A DNA stretch of 64,000 nt from a bacterium (GTDB lineage: Bacteria > Bacteroidota > Ignavibacteria > Kapaibacteriales > UBA2268), in NCBI GenBank assembly GCA_030431515.1, contig JAUIIX010000003.1:1-64000 (forward strand), written 5' to 3'. Position 1 is the stretch's first letter, and each line of letters begins with the position of its first letter. This document shows, piece after piece, positions 1 to 9,106 of this stretch. Both the position numbers and the translations under genes were made by a program. The notes under the pieces were generated by a model. The model searched no databases and was not told the DNA's origin. It worked only from the letters and a program-made list of their open reading frames with translations.

Positions 1-69
1 CATTCAGAGCGAAGCGTGGAATCCATAAAAAATTCCACGTCATTCTGAGGCGCAGCCGAAGAATCTCCA
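1..69. repeat. Dispersed GTCATTC-type repeats (two copies)
   Basis: Two units of the family that recurs throughout the window. The first begins at the window edge (CATTCAGAGCGAAGCG..GGAATCC); the second is CGTCATTCTGAGGCGCAGCCGAAGAATCTCC at 39-69. The rest of the stretch to 230 is AT-rich with no gene. Part of it (about 89-150) resembles 7750-7810, so it is itself repetitive. Confidence 0.75.
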
Positions 70-230
70 AGAAATTACCATCGTAATTCTGAACCCAGTT
101 CTTAGAAACGCAAAAAAACACCATTTTTACTGCAAAAACTGTAAAAATAAGAAAACACAAAATACAAATAGTTAAAAAATTAGAAAATTACTTTTTATCG
201 GTTGACTTTTGTAATGCGATAAAGGAAATC

Positions 231-255
231 CAAAAAAAAGGAGACCGAAGTCTCC
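231..255 (-). terminator. Rho-independent terminator of the der-purH-glgP cluster
   Basis: Read on the minus strand this is GGAGAC-TTCG-GTCTCC followed by a run of seven T. The six-pair stem with a UUCG tetraloop lies just past the glgP stop codon. Confidence 0.9.
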
Positions 256-277
256 TATTTTATAATTTAATTTTGAG

Positions 278-2821
278 TTATGCCCATTTGATAAGATGGG
301 TTTCGCCAAAGTGTTTTATATAATTACTTGACGGAACAACTCTAAAGCTTAATGCAAACATACCTGAAATATGTGGAGTTATGAATGCCTCGTAACTTGC
401 TATTTTATTGTTAAACTCGACTAAATTCATTTCTAAGATTCTACCTTCTGATATATAGCCGAAAGCATCTTTTTTGCCATAATATACTTCTAAACTTATA
501 TCTTCGTAATTCAACTCTGCTAAATATACTTTAGCTTTTACATAAATTGTTTCATTGTTGTCAAAGTTGTTATTACTAATAAATGTATCATATATACTTA
601 TGTCATCCCAATTACTTTTTACTTTTTCTTTCCAAGCGAGTACATTTTTAGCAATATTTCCATTTTCGATTGTCATTTCAAGGAATCTGAAGTAAGCCGG
701 TAAGTAGTAATTACTTGTATATTCCATAACCATTCTTTCTGTTGAGAAATAAGGAGCAATTGTAGAAATTGCATTTTTCATTTTACCAACCCATTCTGTA
801 GGAATCCCTTTTTTGTTTCTGTTGTAAAACATTGGAATTACTTCATATTCAAGAAGGTCATAAAGTTCATTTGCTTCGATAATTTTCTGTTCGTTTTTGT
901 CTTCGTATTCTTCACCATTACCAATTGCAAATCCATTTTCTTCGTTGAACCCTTCGTCCCACCAACCATCAAGGATAGAAAGATTTAAACCGCCATTTAG
1001 AGCAGCTTTCATTCCAGATGTTCCAGAAGCTTCGAGAGGTCTTATCGGGTTGTTAAGCCATACATCACAACCTTTTACGAGCAATCTACCACTAACCATA
1101 TCATAATCTTCAAGGAAAACAATATTTTGTTCTAAATTATGTTCTTTGATTTTTTGAATGATTTCCATTATCGTCTCTTTCCCAGCAACATCGTGTGGGT
1201 GAGCTTTTCCGGCTATTAAAATTTGAATTGGTTTTTCTGAATTTTTAATTAGTTTTTTAAGTCTATCCATATCAGTAAATATCAATGAAGAACGCTTATA
1301 AGTAGCAAATCTTCTTGCAAAGCCGATAGTTAGAGCATCATCACTTAAATAATTTTTAATACCTCTTAATTGCTGATTAGTTAAGTAACCAGTTTCAGAT
1401 TTAATCAGATGTTCTCTCGAAAAATCAACTAATCTTTGTCTTCTTTTGTTTTTAACTTCCCAAATCTTTGAGTCTGGAATAGCATTGATTTTCTCCCAAG
1501 TCTTTGGGTCATCAACATCTTTTTCCCAATTTGGATTCAAATTTGCATCAAATAAATTTTTAAATTCACTTGCTAACCAAGTATGAGTATGAATACCGTT
1601 AGTAAGTCCTTGAATTGGAACTTCATTAACAGGATAATTCTTCCATAAATCTTTCCACATATCACGAGAAACTTCGCCGTGAAGTTTACTTACACCATTA
1701 GCATAGGCAGTGAAATTTAAACCCAAAATTGTCATTGAAAACTTATCATTAAAATCACCATTTGTAATTCCATAATGATATAAATCATTGAATTCTATAC
1801 CAAGTTCTTTAGTGTATTCAGTTAAATACATTTCAAATCTACTTCTTTCAAATGTCTCATTACCAGCTGGAACAGGAGTGTGAGTAGTGAAAACAGAAGA
1901 TGCTTTTGTAATTTCTTTTGCCGCTTCAAACGAAAGGTTAAATTTATTCATATAATTTTTTGTTCTTTCAAGTAAAGCAAGAGCCGCATGACCTTCATTA
2001 ATATGAAATACTGTTGGCTCTACACCTAAAGCAGTTAGAGCTTTTACTCCACCAATACCAAGTATTATTTCTTGTTGTATTCTTGTTTCTCTATCACCAC
2101 CATAAAGTCGATTTGTGATTAATCTATATTCAGGGATAGTATTCTTTTCAATATTTGTATCTAATAGATAAAGTTGAACTTTACCAACATTTAACTTCCA
2201 AATTCGAGCATAAACAATAGATTTAGGAAATTGAAAATGAACATGAATTTCATTTCCGTTCTCATCTTTTTGTAATTCAAGTGCTAATGAATAAAAGTCA
2301 TTATATTTATAAGCTTCATTTTGCCAACCATTGTATGCCAATCTTTGTCTAAAGTATCCTTCTTGGTAAAGCAAACCAATTGCGATAAGTGGAATACCTA
2401 AGTCAGATGCAGATTTTAAGTGGTCACCAGAAAGCACACCAAGTCCACCTGAATAATTAGGAAAACTTTCATTTATACCAAACTCTGGAGAGAAATAACA
2501 AACTGAAGTTTTAGCATCTCCATCTGTTTCGTCAAACCATTTATTTTCAGACATATAAGTATCAAAACTAATTGAAACTAATTCTAATTTTTTTAAAAAT
2601 ACAGGGTCAGAATCAAGTTCATTTATTCTTGCCACAGATAATTTATTTAAAAGTTCCACAGGATTGTGGTTAGCTTCAATGAATAAATCTCTATCTATAT
2701 AATGGAATAATTCTTTTGCATCAGAATTCCAACTCCACCAATAATTTTGAGAAATTTTCTCTAAATATTCTAAATTCTTTGGTAGTTTAGTTTTGATATT
2801 AAATTCAAAAATGGGTTTCAT
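278..2821 (-). CDS. glgP: Alpha-glucan (glycogen/maltodextrin) phosphorylase, GT35
   Basis: PLP-dependent phosphorylase that releases glucose-1-phosphate from storage glucan in the cytoplasm. The 847-residue protein has the N-terminal DUF3417-like region of the short GT35 subfamily (FEFNIKTKLPKNLEYLEKIS), the glycine-rich YSGGLGVLSGDHLK segment near residue 125, and the PLP-binding motif EASGTSGMKAALNGG near residue 592. Its length fits the TIGR02094-type phosphorylases rather than the longer E. coli MalP form. It is the last gene of a leftward cluster, 32 bp after purH, and is followed by a strong terminator. The family assignment is firm; the preferred glucan chain length cannot be read from sequence. 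Confidence 0.95.
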   Translation of the reverse strand: MKPIFEFNIKTKLPKNLEYLEKISQNYWWSWNSDAKELFHYIDRDLFIEANHNPVELLNKLSVARINELDSDPVFLKKLELVSISFDTYMSENKWFDETDGDAKTSVCYFSPEFGINESFPNYSGGLGVLSGDHLKSASDLGIPLIAIGLLYQEGYFRQRLAYNGWQNEAYKYNDFYSLALELQKDENGNEIHVHFQFPKSIVYARIWKLNVGKVQLYLLDTNIEKNTIPEYRLITNRLYGGDRETRIQQEIILGIGGVKALTALGVEPTVFHINEGHAALALLERTKNYMNKFNLSFEAAKEITKASSVFTTHTPVPAGNETFERSRFEMYLTEYTKELGIEFNDLYHYGITNGDFNDKFSMTILGLNFTAYANGVSKLHGEVSRDMWKDLWKNYPVNEVPIQGLTNGIHTHTWLASEFKNLFDANLNPNWEKDVDDPKTWEKINAIPDSKIWEVKNKRRQRLVDFSREHLIKSETGYLTNQQLRGIKNYLSDDALTIGFARRFATYKRSSLIFTDMDRLKKLIKNSEKPIQILIAGKAHPHDVAGKETIMEIIQKIKEHNLEQNIVFLEDYDMVSGRLLVKGCDVWLNNPIRPLEASGTSGMKAALNGGLNLSILDGWWDEGFNEENGFAIGNGEEYEDKNEQKIIEANELYDLLEYEVIPMFYNRNKKGIPTEWVGKMKNAISTIAPYFSTERMVMEYTSNYYLPAYFRFLEMTIENGNIAKNVLAWKEKVKSNWDDISIYDTFISNNNFDNNETIYVKAKVYLAELNYEDISLEVYYGKKDAFGYISEGRILEMNLVEFNNKIASYEAFITPHISGMFALSFRVVPSSNYIKHFGETHLIKWA

Positions 2822-2853
2822 ATTCTCTTACTTTATTTATTTCTTAATTTTTT

Positions 2854-4395
2854 TTAATGTTTAAAATGTCTTGAACCAGTAAAGACCATTGCAATATTAT
2901 GTTTGTCAGCGGCTTCAATCACTTCATTATCTCTTATTGAACCACCCGGTTGAATTACAGCAGTAGAACCAGCATCGGCAGCCATTTCTAATCCATCTGC
3001 AAATGGGAAAAAAGCATCAGATGCTAATACAGAACCTTTTAAATCTAATCCCATTTGTTTTGCTTTTTCTCGAGCAATTCGTGCTGAATCGACTCGGCTC
3101 ATTTGCCCTGCACCAACTCCAAGAGTTCTATCTTTAGCACAATATACTATTGCATTTGATTTCACGTGTTTAGCAACTTTCCATGCGAACATTAATGATT
3201 TGTATTCATCTTCAGTTGTTTCACGTTTAGTAACTGTTTTTACATCACTTGGATTGAATAATTCTTTGTCGTAATCTTGAACTAAAAAGCCACCAGAAAC
3301 AGATTTAACTTCTACTTGGAGTGAATTTTTTAATTTTTCTAAATCAACAATAACTAATCTTCTATCTTTTTTAGTTTTAAGTAATTCTAAAGCATCTTCG
3401 TCATAACTTGGAGCAATAATTACTTCTGAGAAAATTTTATGAATTTCTTCAGCAGTTTCTAAATTAACATTTTGGTTAAAGCAGAAAATTCCACCAAAAG
3501 GAGAAACATTATCAGTAGCAAATGCTTTTAAATATGCTTCTTTTAAATTATCGCCAATCCCAACACCACTTGGGTTCGTATGTTTGATAATTGCACAAGC
3601 ATTTTCACCTTCAAATTCAAGAATTAATTTTGCAGAAGCATCGATATCAACTATGTTATTATATGATAAATCTTTACCGTGAAACTTTTTGAATATTTTA
3701 TAAAAATCTCCGTAAACAGCCGCATTTTGAACAGGATTTTCACCATATCTTAAGTCTTCTAATTTTCTTGCACCTATATTTAAAAACGCAGTGTCTAATT
3801 CTAATTTTTGTTTAAAGTAATTTGCAATCATACTATCATAGAAACTTGTAAGCGAAAACGCTTGCATAGATAATTTTACTCTAAAATCATAAGTAGTTTG
3901 GAAATCGTTATCTTTCAATATACTCATCAATTCATCATATTGAGCAGGTGAAGTTACAACTGTTGTATGCTTATAATTTTTAGCAGATGCACGAAGCATA
4001 GCAGGTCCACCAATATCAATATTTTCAATCATATCTGCGTGGTCTGCACCAGAATTTAATACTTCTTCAAAAGGATATAAATTTAAAACTACTAAATCTA
4101 TTTTTGATATTTGATGTTCGTCAAGTTGTGATTGATGGTCAGCTAAGTCAAGATTTGCAAGTAATCCAGCGTGAATATTAGGGTGAAGTGTTTTAACTCT
4201 ACCATCTAAAATTTCAGGAAATTTAGTAATTTCAGAAACTTTTTTAACTGGGATATTATTTTCTTGTAATGTCTTGTAAGTACCACCAGTTGAGATAATT
4301 TCTACATTATTTTCAGCAAGAAATTTAGCAAGTTCTACTATATTAGTTTTATCTGAAACTGAAATTAGTGCTTTTTTAATTTTATTTAAATTCAT
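2854..4395 (-). CDS. purH: Bifunctional AICAR transformylase / IMP cyclohydrolase
   Basis: Performs the last two steps of de novo IMP synthesis: formylation of AICAR with 10-formyl-THF, then ring closure. The N-terminal MGS-like cyclohydrolase domain (about 1-200) contains the phosphate-binding STGGTYKTLQ and DGRVKTLHP segments. The C-terminal transformylase domain carries the catalytic KHTNPSG motif near residue 268. The 513-residue length is normal for the family. An AAAGG ribosome-binding site lies about 7 nt before the start, and only 11 bp separate it from der upstream, so co-transcription is likely. folD, which supplies the one-carbon donor, is elsewhere in the window. Confidence 0.97.
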   Translation of the reverse strand: MNLNKIKKALISVSDKTNIVELAKFLAENNVEIISTGGTYKTLQENNIPVKKVSEITKFPEILDGRVKTLHPNIHAGLLANLDLADHQSQLDEHQISKIDLVVLNLYPFEEVLNSGADHADMIENIDIGGPAMLRASAKNYKHTTVVTSPAQYDELMSILKDNDFQTTYDFRVKLSMQAFSLTSFYDSMIANYFKQKLELDTAFLNIGARKLEDLRYGENPVQNAAVYGDFYKIFKKFHGKDLSYNNIVDIDASAKLILEFEGENACAIIKHTNPSGVGIGDNLKEAYLKAFATDNVSPFGGIFCFNQNVNLETAEEIHKIFSEVIIAPSYDEDALELLKTKKDRRLVIVDLEKLKNSLQVEVKSVSGGFLVQDYDKELFNPSDVKTVTKRETTEDEYKSLMFAWKVAKHVKSNAIVYCAKDRTLGVGAGQMSRVDSARIAREKAKQMGLDLKGSVLASDAFFPFADGLEMAADAGSTAVIQPGGSIRDNEVIEAADKHNIAMVFTGSRHFKH

Positions 4396-4406
4396 TATTA
4401 AAACCT

Positions 4407-5708
4407 TTAATTTTTCTTTCTAAAAACAAGTGATATTGGAGTTCCTTCAAATGGGAAGAACTCTCTAATTTTTCTTTCAATAAACTTTTTATATTCTGTT
4501 TTCAAATATTGAGGATGATTCAAAAATAATGCAAAAACAGGTGGCTCTGTGCTTACCTGAGTTACATAATTAATTCTCATATCATAACCTCTTGAAGAAG
4601 GAGGAGGAGTTGCCTCAAAAACCGGCATCAAGTATTCATTTAATTTGTGAGTAGTGATTCTATGATTACGAGTTTCGTGAACTTCAATAGCTTTTTCAAT
4701 TACTTTAAAAACTCTTTGTTTAGTTTCAGCAGATGTAAATAAAATAGGCATATATGGAAAAGTTCTCATTTCATCGTGAATGATTTTTCTGATTTTATCA
4801 GCAGTTTTCACTTCTTTTTCAATCAAATCCCATTTATTAATAACTAAAATTATTCCTTTTCTTGCTTCTTCAACTTGATTGATTATTTTCTTATCTTGGT
4901 CTTCCAACCCACGCTCTGCATCAAGCATAATAACTGCTACATCACACCTTTCTATAGCTCTTCCAGTTCTAACTGCTGACCACATTTCAATATTTTCAGA
5001 GATTGCAGTTCTACGTCTTAGCCCTGCAGTATCAATTAGCATTAACTCTTTACCTTGATATTTCAATATTGAGTCAATTGAATCTCTTGTAGTTCCCGGA
5101 ACATTAGTTACAATCATTCTTTCGTAACCAAGCAAAGCATTAGTTATACTTGATTTTCCAACATTTGGTCTTCCTACAAAAGCGATTTTTAATCCTTCGT
5201 ATTCTGGTTTTTCTTTATCAGTTAAATTTTCAACTAAATGGTCAAGGAAATCTCCTGTACTTCTACCATTTACAGCAGAAATTGGAAATGGGTCGCCCAA
5301 ACCTAATTTATAAAACTCATAAGAATTATTATCTAAAATTTCATTATCACATTTATTTACTACCAAAGTTATTGGTTTTTTAGTAGTTCTAAGCACGATA
5401 GCAATTTCTTCATCATAACGAGTTATACCAGTATTTCCATCAACCACAAATAAAATAGAATTTGCTTCTTCGATTGCAAGAACTGCTTGTTCACGAATTG
5501 CTTTTTCCATCATATCTTCAGTACCAGGAATAAATCCACCAGTATCGATTAACTCAAATTTCTTTCCATTCCAGTCACCTTTGCCGTACAATCTATCTCT
5601 TGTTACACCTGGAGTATCTTCAACTATGGCTTCTCTACTACCAATTATCCTATTAAATAGGGTGGATTTACCAACGTTGGGTCTTCCTACTATTGCAACT
5701 AAATTCAT
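4407..5708 (-). CDS. der: Ribosome-assembly GTPase Der (EngA)
   Basis: Tandem-domain GTPase needed for 50S ribosome maturation. Two complete G domains are visible. The first has GRPNVGKSTLFN near residue 8, the DTPG and DTGG segments and NKCD near 120. The second has GRPNVGKSSITN near 180, DTAG and NKWD near 295. A KH-like C-terminal domain follows. The 433-residue length is typical. It is the first gene of the leftward der-purH-glgP cluster. A TAnnTTTG-like -10 (TATTTTTG on the minus strand, 5766-5773) lies 58 bp upstream, in the divergent region shared with coaBC. Confidence 0.97.
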   Translation of the reverse strand: MNLVAIVGRPNVGKSTLFNRIIGSREAIVEDTPGVTRDRLYGKGDWNGKKFELIDTGGFIPGTEDMMEKAIREQAVLAIEEANSILFVVDGNTGITRYDEEIAIVLRTTKKPITLVVNKCDNEILDNNSYEFYKLGLGDPFPISAVNGRSTGDFLDHLVENLTDKEKPEYEGLKIAFVGRPNVGKSSITNALLGYERMIVTNVPGTTRDSIDSILKYQGKELMLIDTAGLRRRTAISENIEMWSAVRTGRAIERCDVAVIMLDAERGLEDQDKKIINQVEEARKGIILVINKWDLIEKEVKTADKIRKIIHDEMRTFPYMPILFTSAETKQRVFKVIEKAIEVHETRNHRITTHKLNEYLMPVFEATPPPSSRGYDMRINYVTQVSTEPPVFALFLNHPQYLKTEYKKFIERKIREFFPFEGTPISLVFRKKN

Positions 5709-5776
5709 TTTAAATTTCTTAATCTATTGTAAAAATATTAAATTTGAATTATAATTTTAAAAATTCAAAAATAATA

Positions 5777-7108
5777 ATGGCAAAATTACAAAATAAAAAT
5801 ATCATTTTAGGAATTTGTGCTTCAATTTCAGCGTATAAAAGTCCAAATTTAGTAAGATGTTTAAAAAAAGATGATTATGACGTTCAATGTGTTATCACAA
5901 ATTCGGCTAAAGAGTTCGTTGCTGAAGCCGCTTTATCGAATGTTTCTAAGAATAAAGTTATAAGTGATTTGTTTGATAAAGATTATTCGGCCGATGGTGC
6001 TTGGCATATAGAACTTGCTCATAAAGTTGAAGCTTGTTTGATTGCTCCTTGTTCTGCTACTACTCTTGGGAAACTTGCTAATGGAATTTGCGATAATGCT
6101 CTTACTACTTTAGTTGTTGCATTACCGAAATATGTTCCTGTTATTATTGCTCCTGCTATGGATTACACTATGTGGGAACACCCGGCAGTTCAGAATAATA
6201 TTAAAATTTTAAAAAGTTTTGGCTATCATATAATTGAGCCAGAACACGGAGAATTATCATCTGGATTAGTTGGTAAAGGACGCTTGCCAGAAGAAAATAA
6301 AATAGTAGAAGAAGTAAATAGAATATTGTTAAAATCTCCTAGTCAAAAGACTAATAAAAAAGATGATGAAATTGAAATCAAGCACTTGAATAATAAATTG
6401 AGTGATGAAATAAATGTTGAATCGGACTTAGCAAATCTAAAACGTGAAAATAGTATTTTGCGAGGAAAGAAATGTTTGATAACTCTTGGCTCAACGATTG
6501 AAAAAATAGATGATGTTCGGTTTATTTCCAATCATTCTTCTGGGAAAATGGGTTTAGCTCTTGCAGAAGAAGCAATTAGTAGAGGAATTGATTTAACAAT
6601 AGTTTATGGCTCTCACTCTGTTGAATTACCAATTGAAGCAAAATTAATTAAAGTGCAAAGTGCTGATGAAATGTACTCTGCTGTTATGAATAATAAAGAT
6701 TATCAAGATTTATTTATAATGACTGCTGCAGTTGCGGATTATAAAGTTGAGAACGCTATTGATGGTAAAATCAAAAAAGACGAAAATTCAAATGAATTAA
6801 TTCTTAATTTAGTTCAAAATAAAGATATTCTCAAAAGTATAGGGCAGAATAAATCTCAAAATCAATATGTAGTAGGTTTTGCATTAGAAAGTGAGAATGG
6901 AGAAAGTAATGCAAAAAATAAATTACTAAGTAAAAATGCAGATATGATTGTTTTAAATAATATAAATTCTGATAATCAAGTGTTTAATAATGACTTCAAT
7001 AAAATCTCTATTATCACTTCAAAATATGAAAAAGATTTCCCTAAAATGAGCAAAAAAGCTTGTGCCATCGCCATTTTTGATGAAATTGAGAAGGGAGTGA
7101 AGCGATAA
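5777..7108 (+). CDS. coaBC: Phosphopantothenoylcysteine decarboxylase / phosphopantothenate-cysteine ligase
   Basis: Bifunctional enzyme of coenzyme A synthesis. The N-terminal flavoprotein decarboxylase domain has the WHIELA histidine motif near residue 75 and PAMDYTMW near 125. The canonical motif there is PxMNxxMW, so Asn is replaced by Asp, a change I recall from Bacteroidota homologues. The C-terminal ligase domain has FISNHSSGKMG. A Lys/Asn-rich linker of about 45 residues (about 190-235) makes it longer than usual. I chose the ATG giving MAKLQNKN: an in-frame upstream start at 5744 would overlap a TAnnTTTG -10 element (TAAATTTG, 5739-5746) and add an unconserved leader. Confidence 0.93.
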   Translation: MAKLQNKNIILGICASISAYKSPNLVRCLKKDDYDVQCVITNSAKEFVAEAALSNVSKNKVISDLFDKDYSADGAWHIELAHKVEACLIAPCSATTLGKLANGICDNALTTLVVALPKYVPVIIAPAMDYTMWEHPAVQNNIKILKSFGYHIIEPEHGELSSGLVGKGRLPEENKIVEEVNRILLKSPSQKTNKKDDEIEIKHLNNKLSDEINVESDLANLKRENSILRGKKCLITLGSTIEKIDDVRFISNHSSGKMGLALAEEAISRGIDLTIVYGSHSVELPIEAKLIKVQSADEMYSAVMNNKDYQDLFIMTAAVADYKVENAIDGKIKKDENSNELILNLVQNKDILKSIGQNKSQNQYVVGFALESENGESNAKNKLLSKNADMIVLNNINSDNQVFNNDFNKISIITSKYEKDFPKMSKKACAIAIFDEIEKGVKR

Positions 7109-7261
7109 ATCTAATTTTTAAATAAGAAACTTTATAAAATATTCCATCCCCCGTCATTCAGAGCGAAACGAAAAATTGTAATATGACTATGGGTGGGTTT
7201 CAGCCCAGCTATTTAAATCTATTAAAAATAATGGATTTAGCCAAAATAACAAGTATATTTC

Positions 7262-7443
7262 GTCATTCTGAACGAAGCGAAGAATCCACTGCCTGCTTTC
7301 CCTGTCATTCTAAAAATAGAGAACGTCATTCTGAACGAAGTGAAGAATCTCCCAAGCATTAACTACGTCTATCATAGCATTTTACAAGCCCAAAACCCTC
7401 TCGAATACTCCTTACGCCGTCTTCTCTTTGTCATTCAGAGCGG
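7262..7443 (+). repeat. Composite direct repeat, copy 1 (about 184 bp)
   Basis: A block of GTCATTC units with the spacers CCACTGCCTGCTTTCC and CTACGTCTATCATAGCATTT recurs at 7921-8104 with roughly 90 percent identity by eye. A partial third copy of the first 90 bp lies at 7430-7520. The order of units and spacers is conserved, so the whole block was duplicated. Confidence 0.8.
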
Positions 7444-7920
7444 AGCGAAGAATCCACTGCCTGCTTTCCTATCCTTTCTGAAAATAGAGAAAGTCATTCT
7501 GAATCAAGTGAAGAATCTCTCTTTCTAAAAGATAAAATACATCTTTCTGATTCGTAACCGATGAATCACATAGAAATCACAAACCACGAATTTTTAAAAA
7601 TAAATTACAAATATATTAAAATAAAATACTTTATGTAAAATATTAATATATTAATTTTGCCATGTCTTTCTGAGCGAAGTAAAGAATCAATCTTCTTTTT
7701 ATATTCAATGGGGGGAGCTGTTGGAACGACTGAGGGTGATTTACCGACTTGTTAATTAAACCCAGTTCTTTGAAAAAACAAAAAAACACAGATTTTACTG
7801 CAAATACTGCAAGATTCGTATAAAGCAATAAATACTAATAATTTACAAAGGGTAATTTTGCTAAAAATAGTAAAATAAAAAAAAAATCACTGCAAAAAAC
7901 TGCAAATACTGCAATTTCTA

Positions 7921-8104
7921 GTCATTCAGAGCGGAGCGAAGAATCCACTGCCTGCTTTCCCTGTCATTCTGAAAATAGAGAAAGTCATTCTGAACCAAGT
8001 GAAGAATCTCCCAAGCATTTTCTACGTCTATCATAGCATTTTACAAGCCCAAAACCCTCTGTAAGAACATTTCCGCCGTCTTCACTTTGTCATTCAGAGC
8101 GGAG
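7921..8104 (+). repeat. Composite direct repeat, copy 2 (about 184 bp)
   Basis: Second copy of the block at 7262-7443. It starts with GTCATTCAGAGCGGAGCG and ends with the same CATTCAGAGCGGAGCG unit that closes copy 1. Confidence 0.8.
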
Positions 8105-8205
8105 CGTGGAATCCAACTTTCTTCATCTGTGAAATCTGCGTAATCAATAAAATTTGTGATTCTGAATTCCCCACAAATCGAAGATTTGAATTAAATTTTT
8201 ATTAA

Positions 8206-8460
8206 GATCCGGAAAATAATTTAATTGGATTAGAAGTTCTTTTTGCTTCGGAGTATTTTAAAGAAGAACAATTGAAAGAATGGAAAGTTTAAGAACTGAA
8301 TCTTTTTAATTTTGCAGAATTGATTTTGGTGAATAGTTATAAAGAATTAATATCTTATTTGAATGGAGATAGAAGCTGGCTCAAAGACTGGAATCTCAAT
8401 ATATTAAATATTTATTTTTTATATTCGTCTTGTATTAAAAATGGAAATTTATGGAATTAA
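8206..8460 (+). pseudogene. Possible gene remnant, interrupted by one in-frame stop
   Basis: One frame stays protein-like on both sides of a TAA at 8290: DPENNLIGLEVLFASEYFKE.. before it, and ELNLFNFAELILVNSYKELI.. with a SWLKDWNLNILNIYF segment after it, ending at a stop at 8458. There is no start codon, and a stop lies directly upstream. The composition looks coding, unlike the flanking repeats. I do not recognise the family. It is probably a decayed fragment, but it could be chance. Confidence 0.3.
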
Positions 8461-8585
8461 ATGAAAAATTTATTTTATTATCATTAAAATCATTTTTATC
8501 AATATTATTATGTTTTTTATTCTCACCCATCACTATTTCCATCAATTTTATAATTTCATACAAAAATAAAAAGAATTCTTTATAA
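8451..8585 (+). CDS. Possible 44-residue membrane peptide
   Basis: An ATG opens a 44-codon frame encoding one hydrophobic stretch (FLSILLCFLFSPITISINFI) with a Lys-rich tail. No convincing ribosome-binding site precedes it, and its start overlaps the preceding gene remnant. It could be a real small membrane protein or a chance AT-rich frame. Confidence 0.15.
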   Translation: MELNEKFILLSLKSFLSILLCFLFSPITISINFIISYKNKKNSL

Positions 8586-9065
8586 TTACAAATATAATAT
8601 GCAGTTGTTGAAAAATGTTAATAAAATGTCGTTTACGACGGCGTCTTTTCTTGATTCGTGTAAGTAACTATTGTTGTTGGGGTTTCTGGGGGATTTAGTA
8701 TTAAGCTTCCGAAGGTTCAGAACATTCGGAAGCTTTCAAAAGTGTGTTTAGAATAGATTCTTCGGCTACGTCTCAGAATGACATTCTATTTTATTGAAAG
8801 TTGGATTCCACGCCTCACTCTGAATGATGTTGGGGAAAGGTTCAAAAACAAGTTCAGGATGATAAGTCATTTGGACTTCGCTCAATGACCTAGATAATTG
8901 ATTATACAATTTCTTCTACTTTGCTAAATTTTATAGATTTGAAAGAGCTATTTTTGCAGATTTTCTTAAAATTATTATTTTATTTTAAACTCTGTATTTA
9001 TCTGTTATATCTAAAATGTGTGAAATTTATTACACACTTTTTGCAATATATCGAAAAATAATTCT
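8586..9065. other. Non-coding stretch with a hairpin and inverted repeat copies
   Basis: No gene seen. A perfect 11-bp hairpin (AAGCTTCCGAA, 8703-8713, pairing with 8725-8735) has no T run. Two GTCATTC-family units lie in inverted orientation at about 8758-8787 and 8803-8830. The last 100 bp are AT-rich and hold the recJ promoter. Confidence 0.7.
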
Positions 9066-9073
9066 TATATTTG
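9041..9073 (+). promoter_or_regulatory. Bacteroidota-type promoter for recJ-folD-rluD
   Basis: A TTG at 9041-9043 and TATATTTG at 9066-9073 fit the TTG-N(about 20)-TAnnTTTG pattern known for the Bacteroidota housekeeping sigma factor. The spacing is 22 bp, and the -10 lies 33 bp before the recJ start. Confidence 0.6.
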
Positions 9074-9106
9074 TGCAAAATATAATTAATAAGGTAAATT
9101 TTTATT

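Larger units (their letters stand above)
7109..8205. repeat. Gene-poor repeat region with many GTCATTC-type units
   Basis: There is no credible gene in this 1.1-kb stretch. It holds about nine copies of a 25-30 bp unit, GTCATTCtGAaCgAAGcGAAGAATCt/c, near 7151, 7262, 7325, 7430, 7492, 7664, 7921, 7984 and 8089. A degenerate copy of the REP-like element seen at 35 kb lies at about 7188-7250 (GGGTTTCAGCCC, then TGGATTTAGCCA). An AT-rich dispersed repeat lies at 7572-7630. Apparent ORFs here consist of repeat sequence. Confidence 0.85.

Noticed and set aside
187-215. Sigma-28-like TTATCGGT (minus strand ACCGATAA)
   Set aside because: There is no TAAA at 15 bp and no gene downstream on that strand within the window.
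7340-7528. 62-codon open frame on the plus strand
   Set aside because: It consists entirely of GTCATTC-type repeat units and spacers, with no ribosome-binding site.
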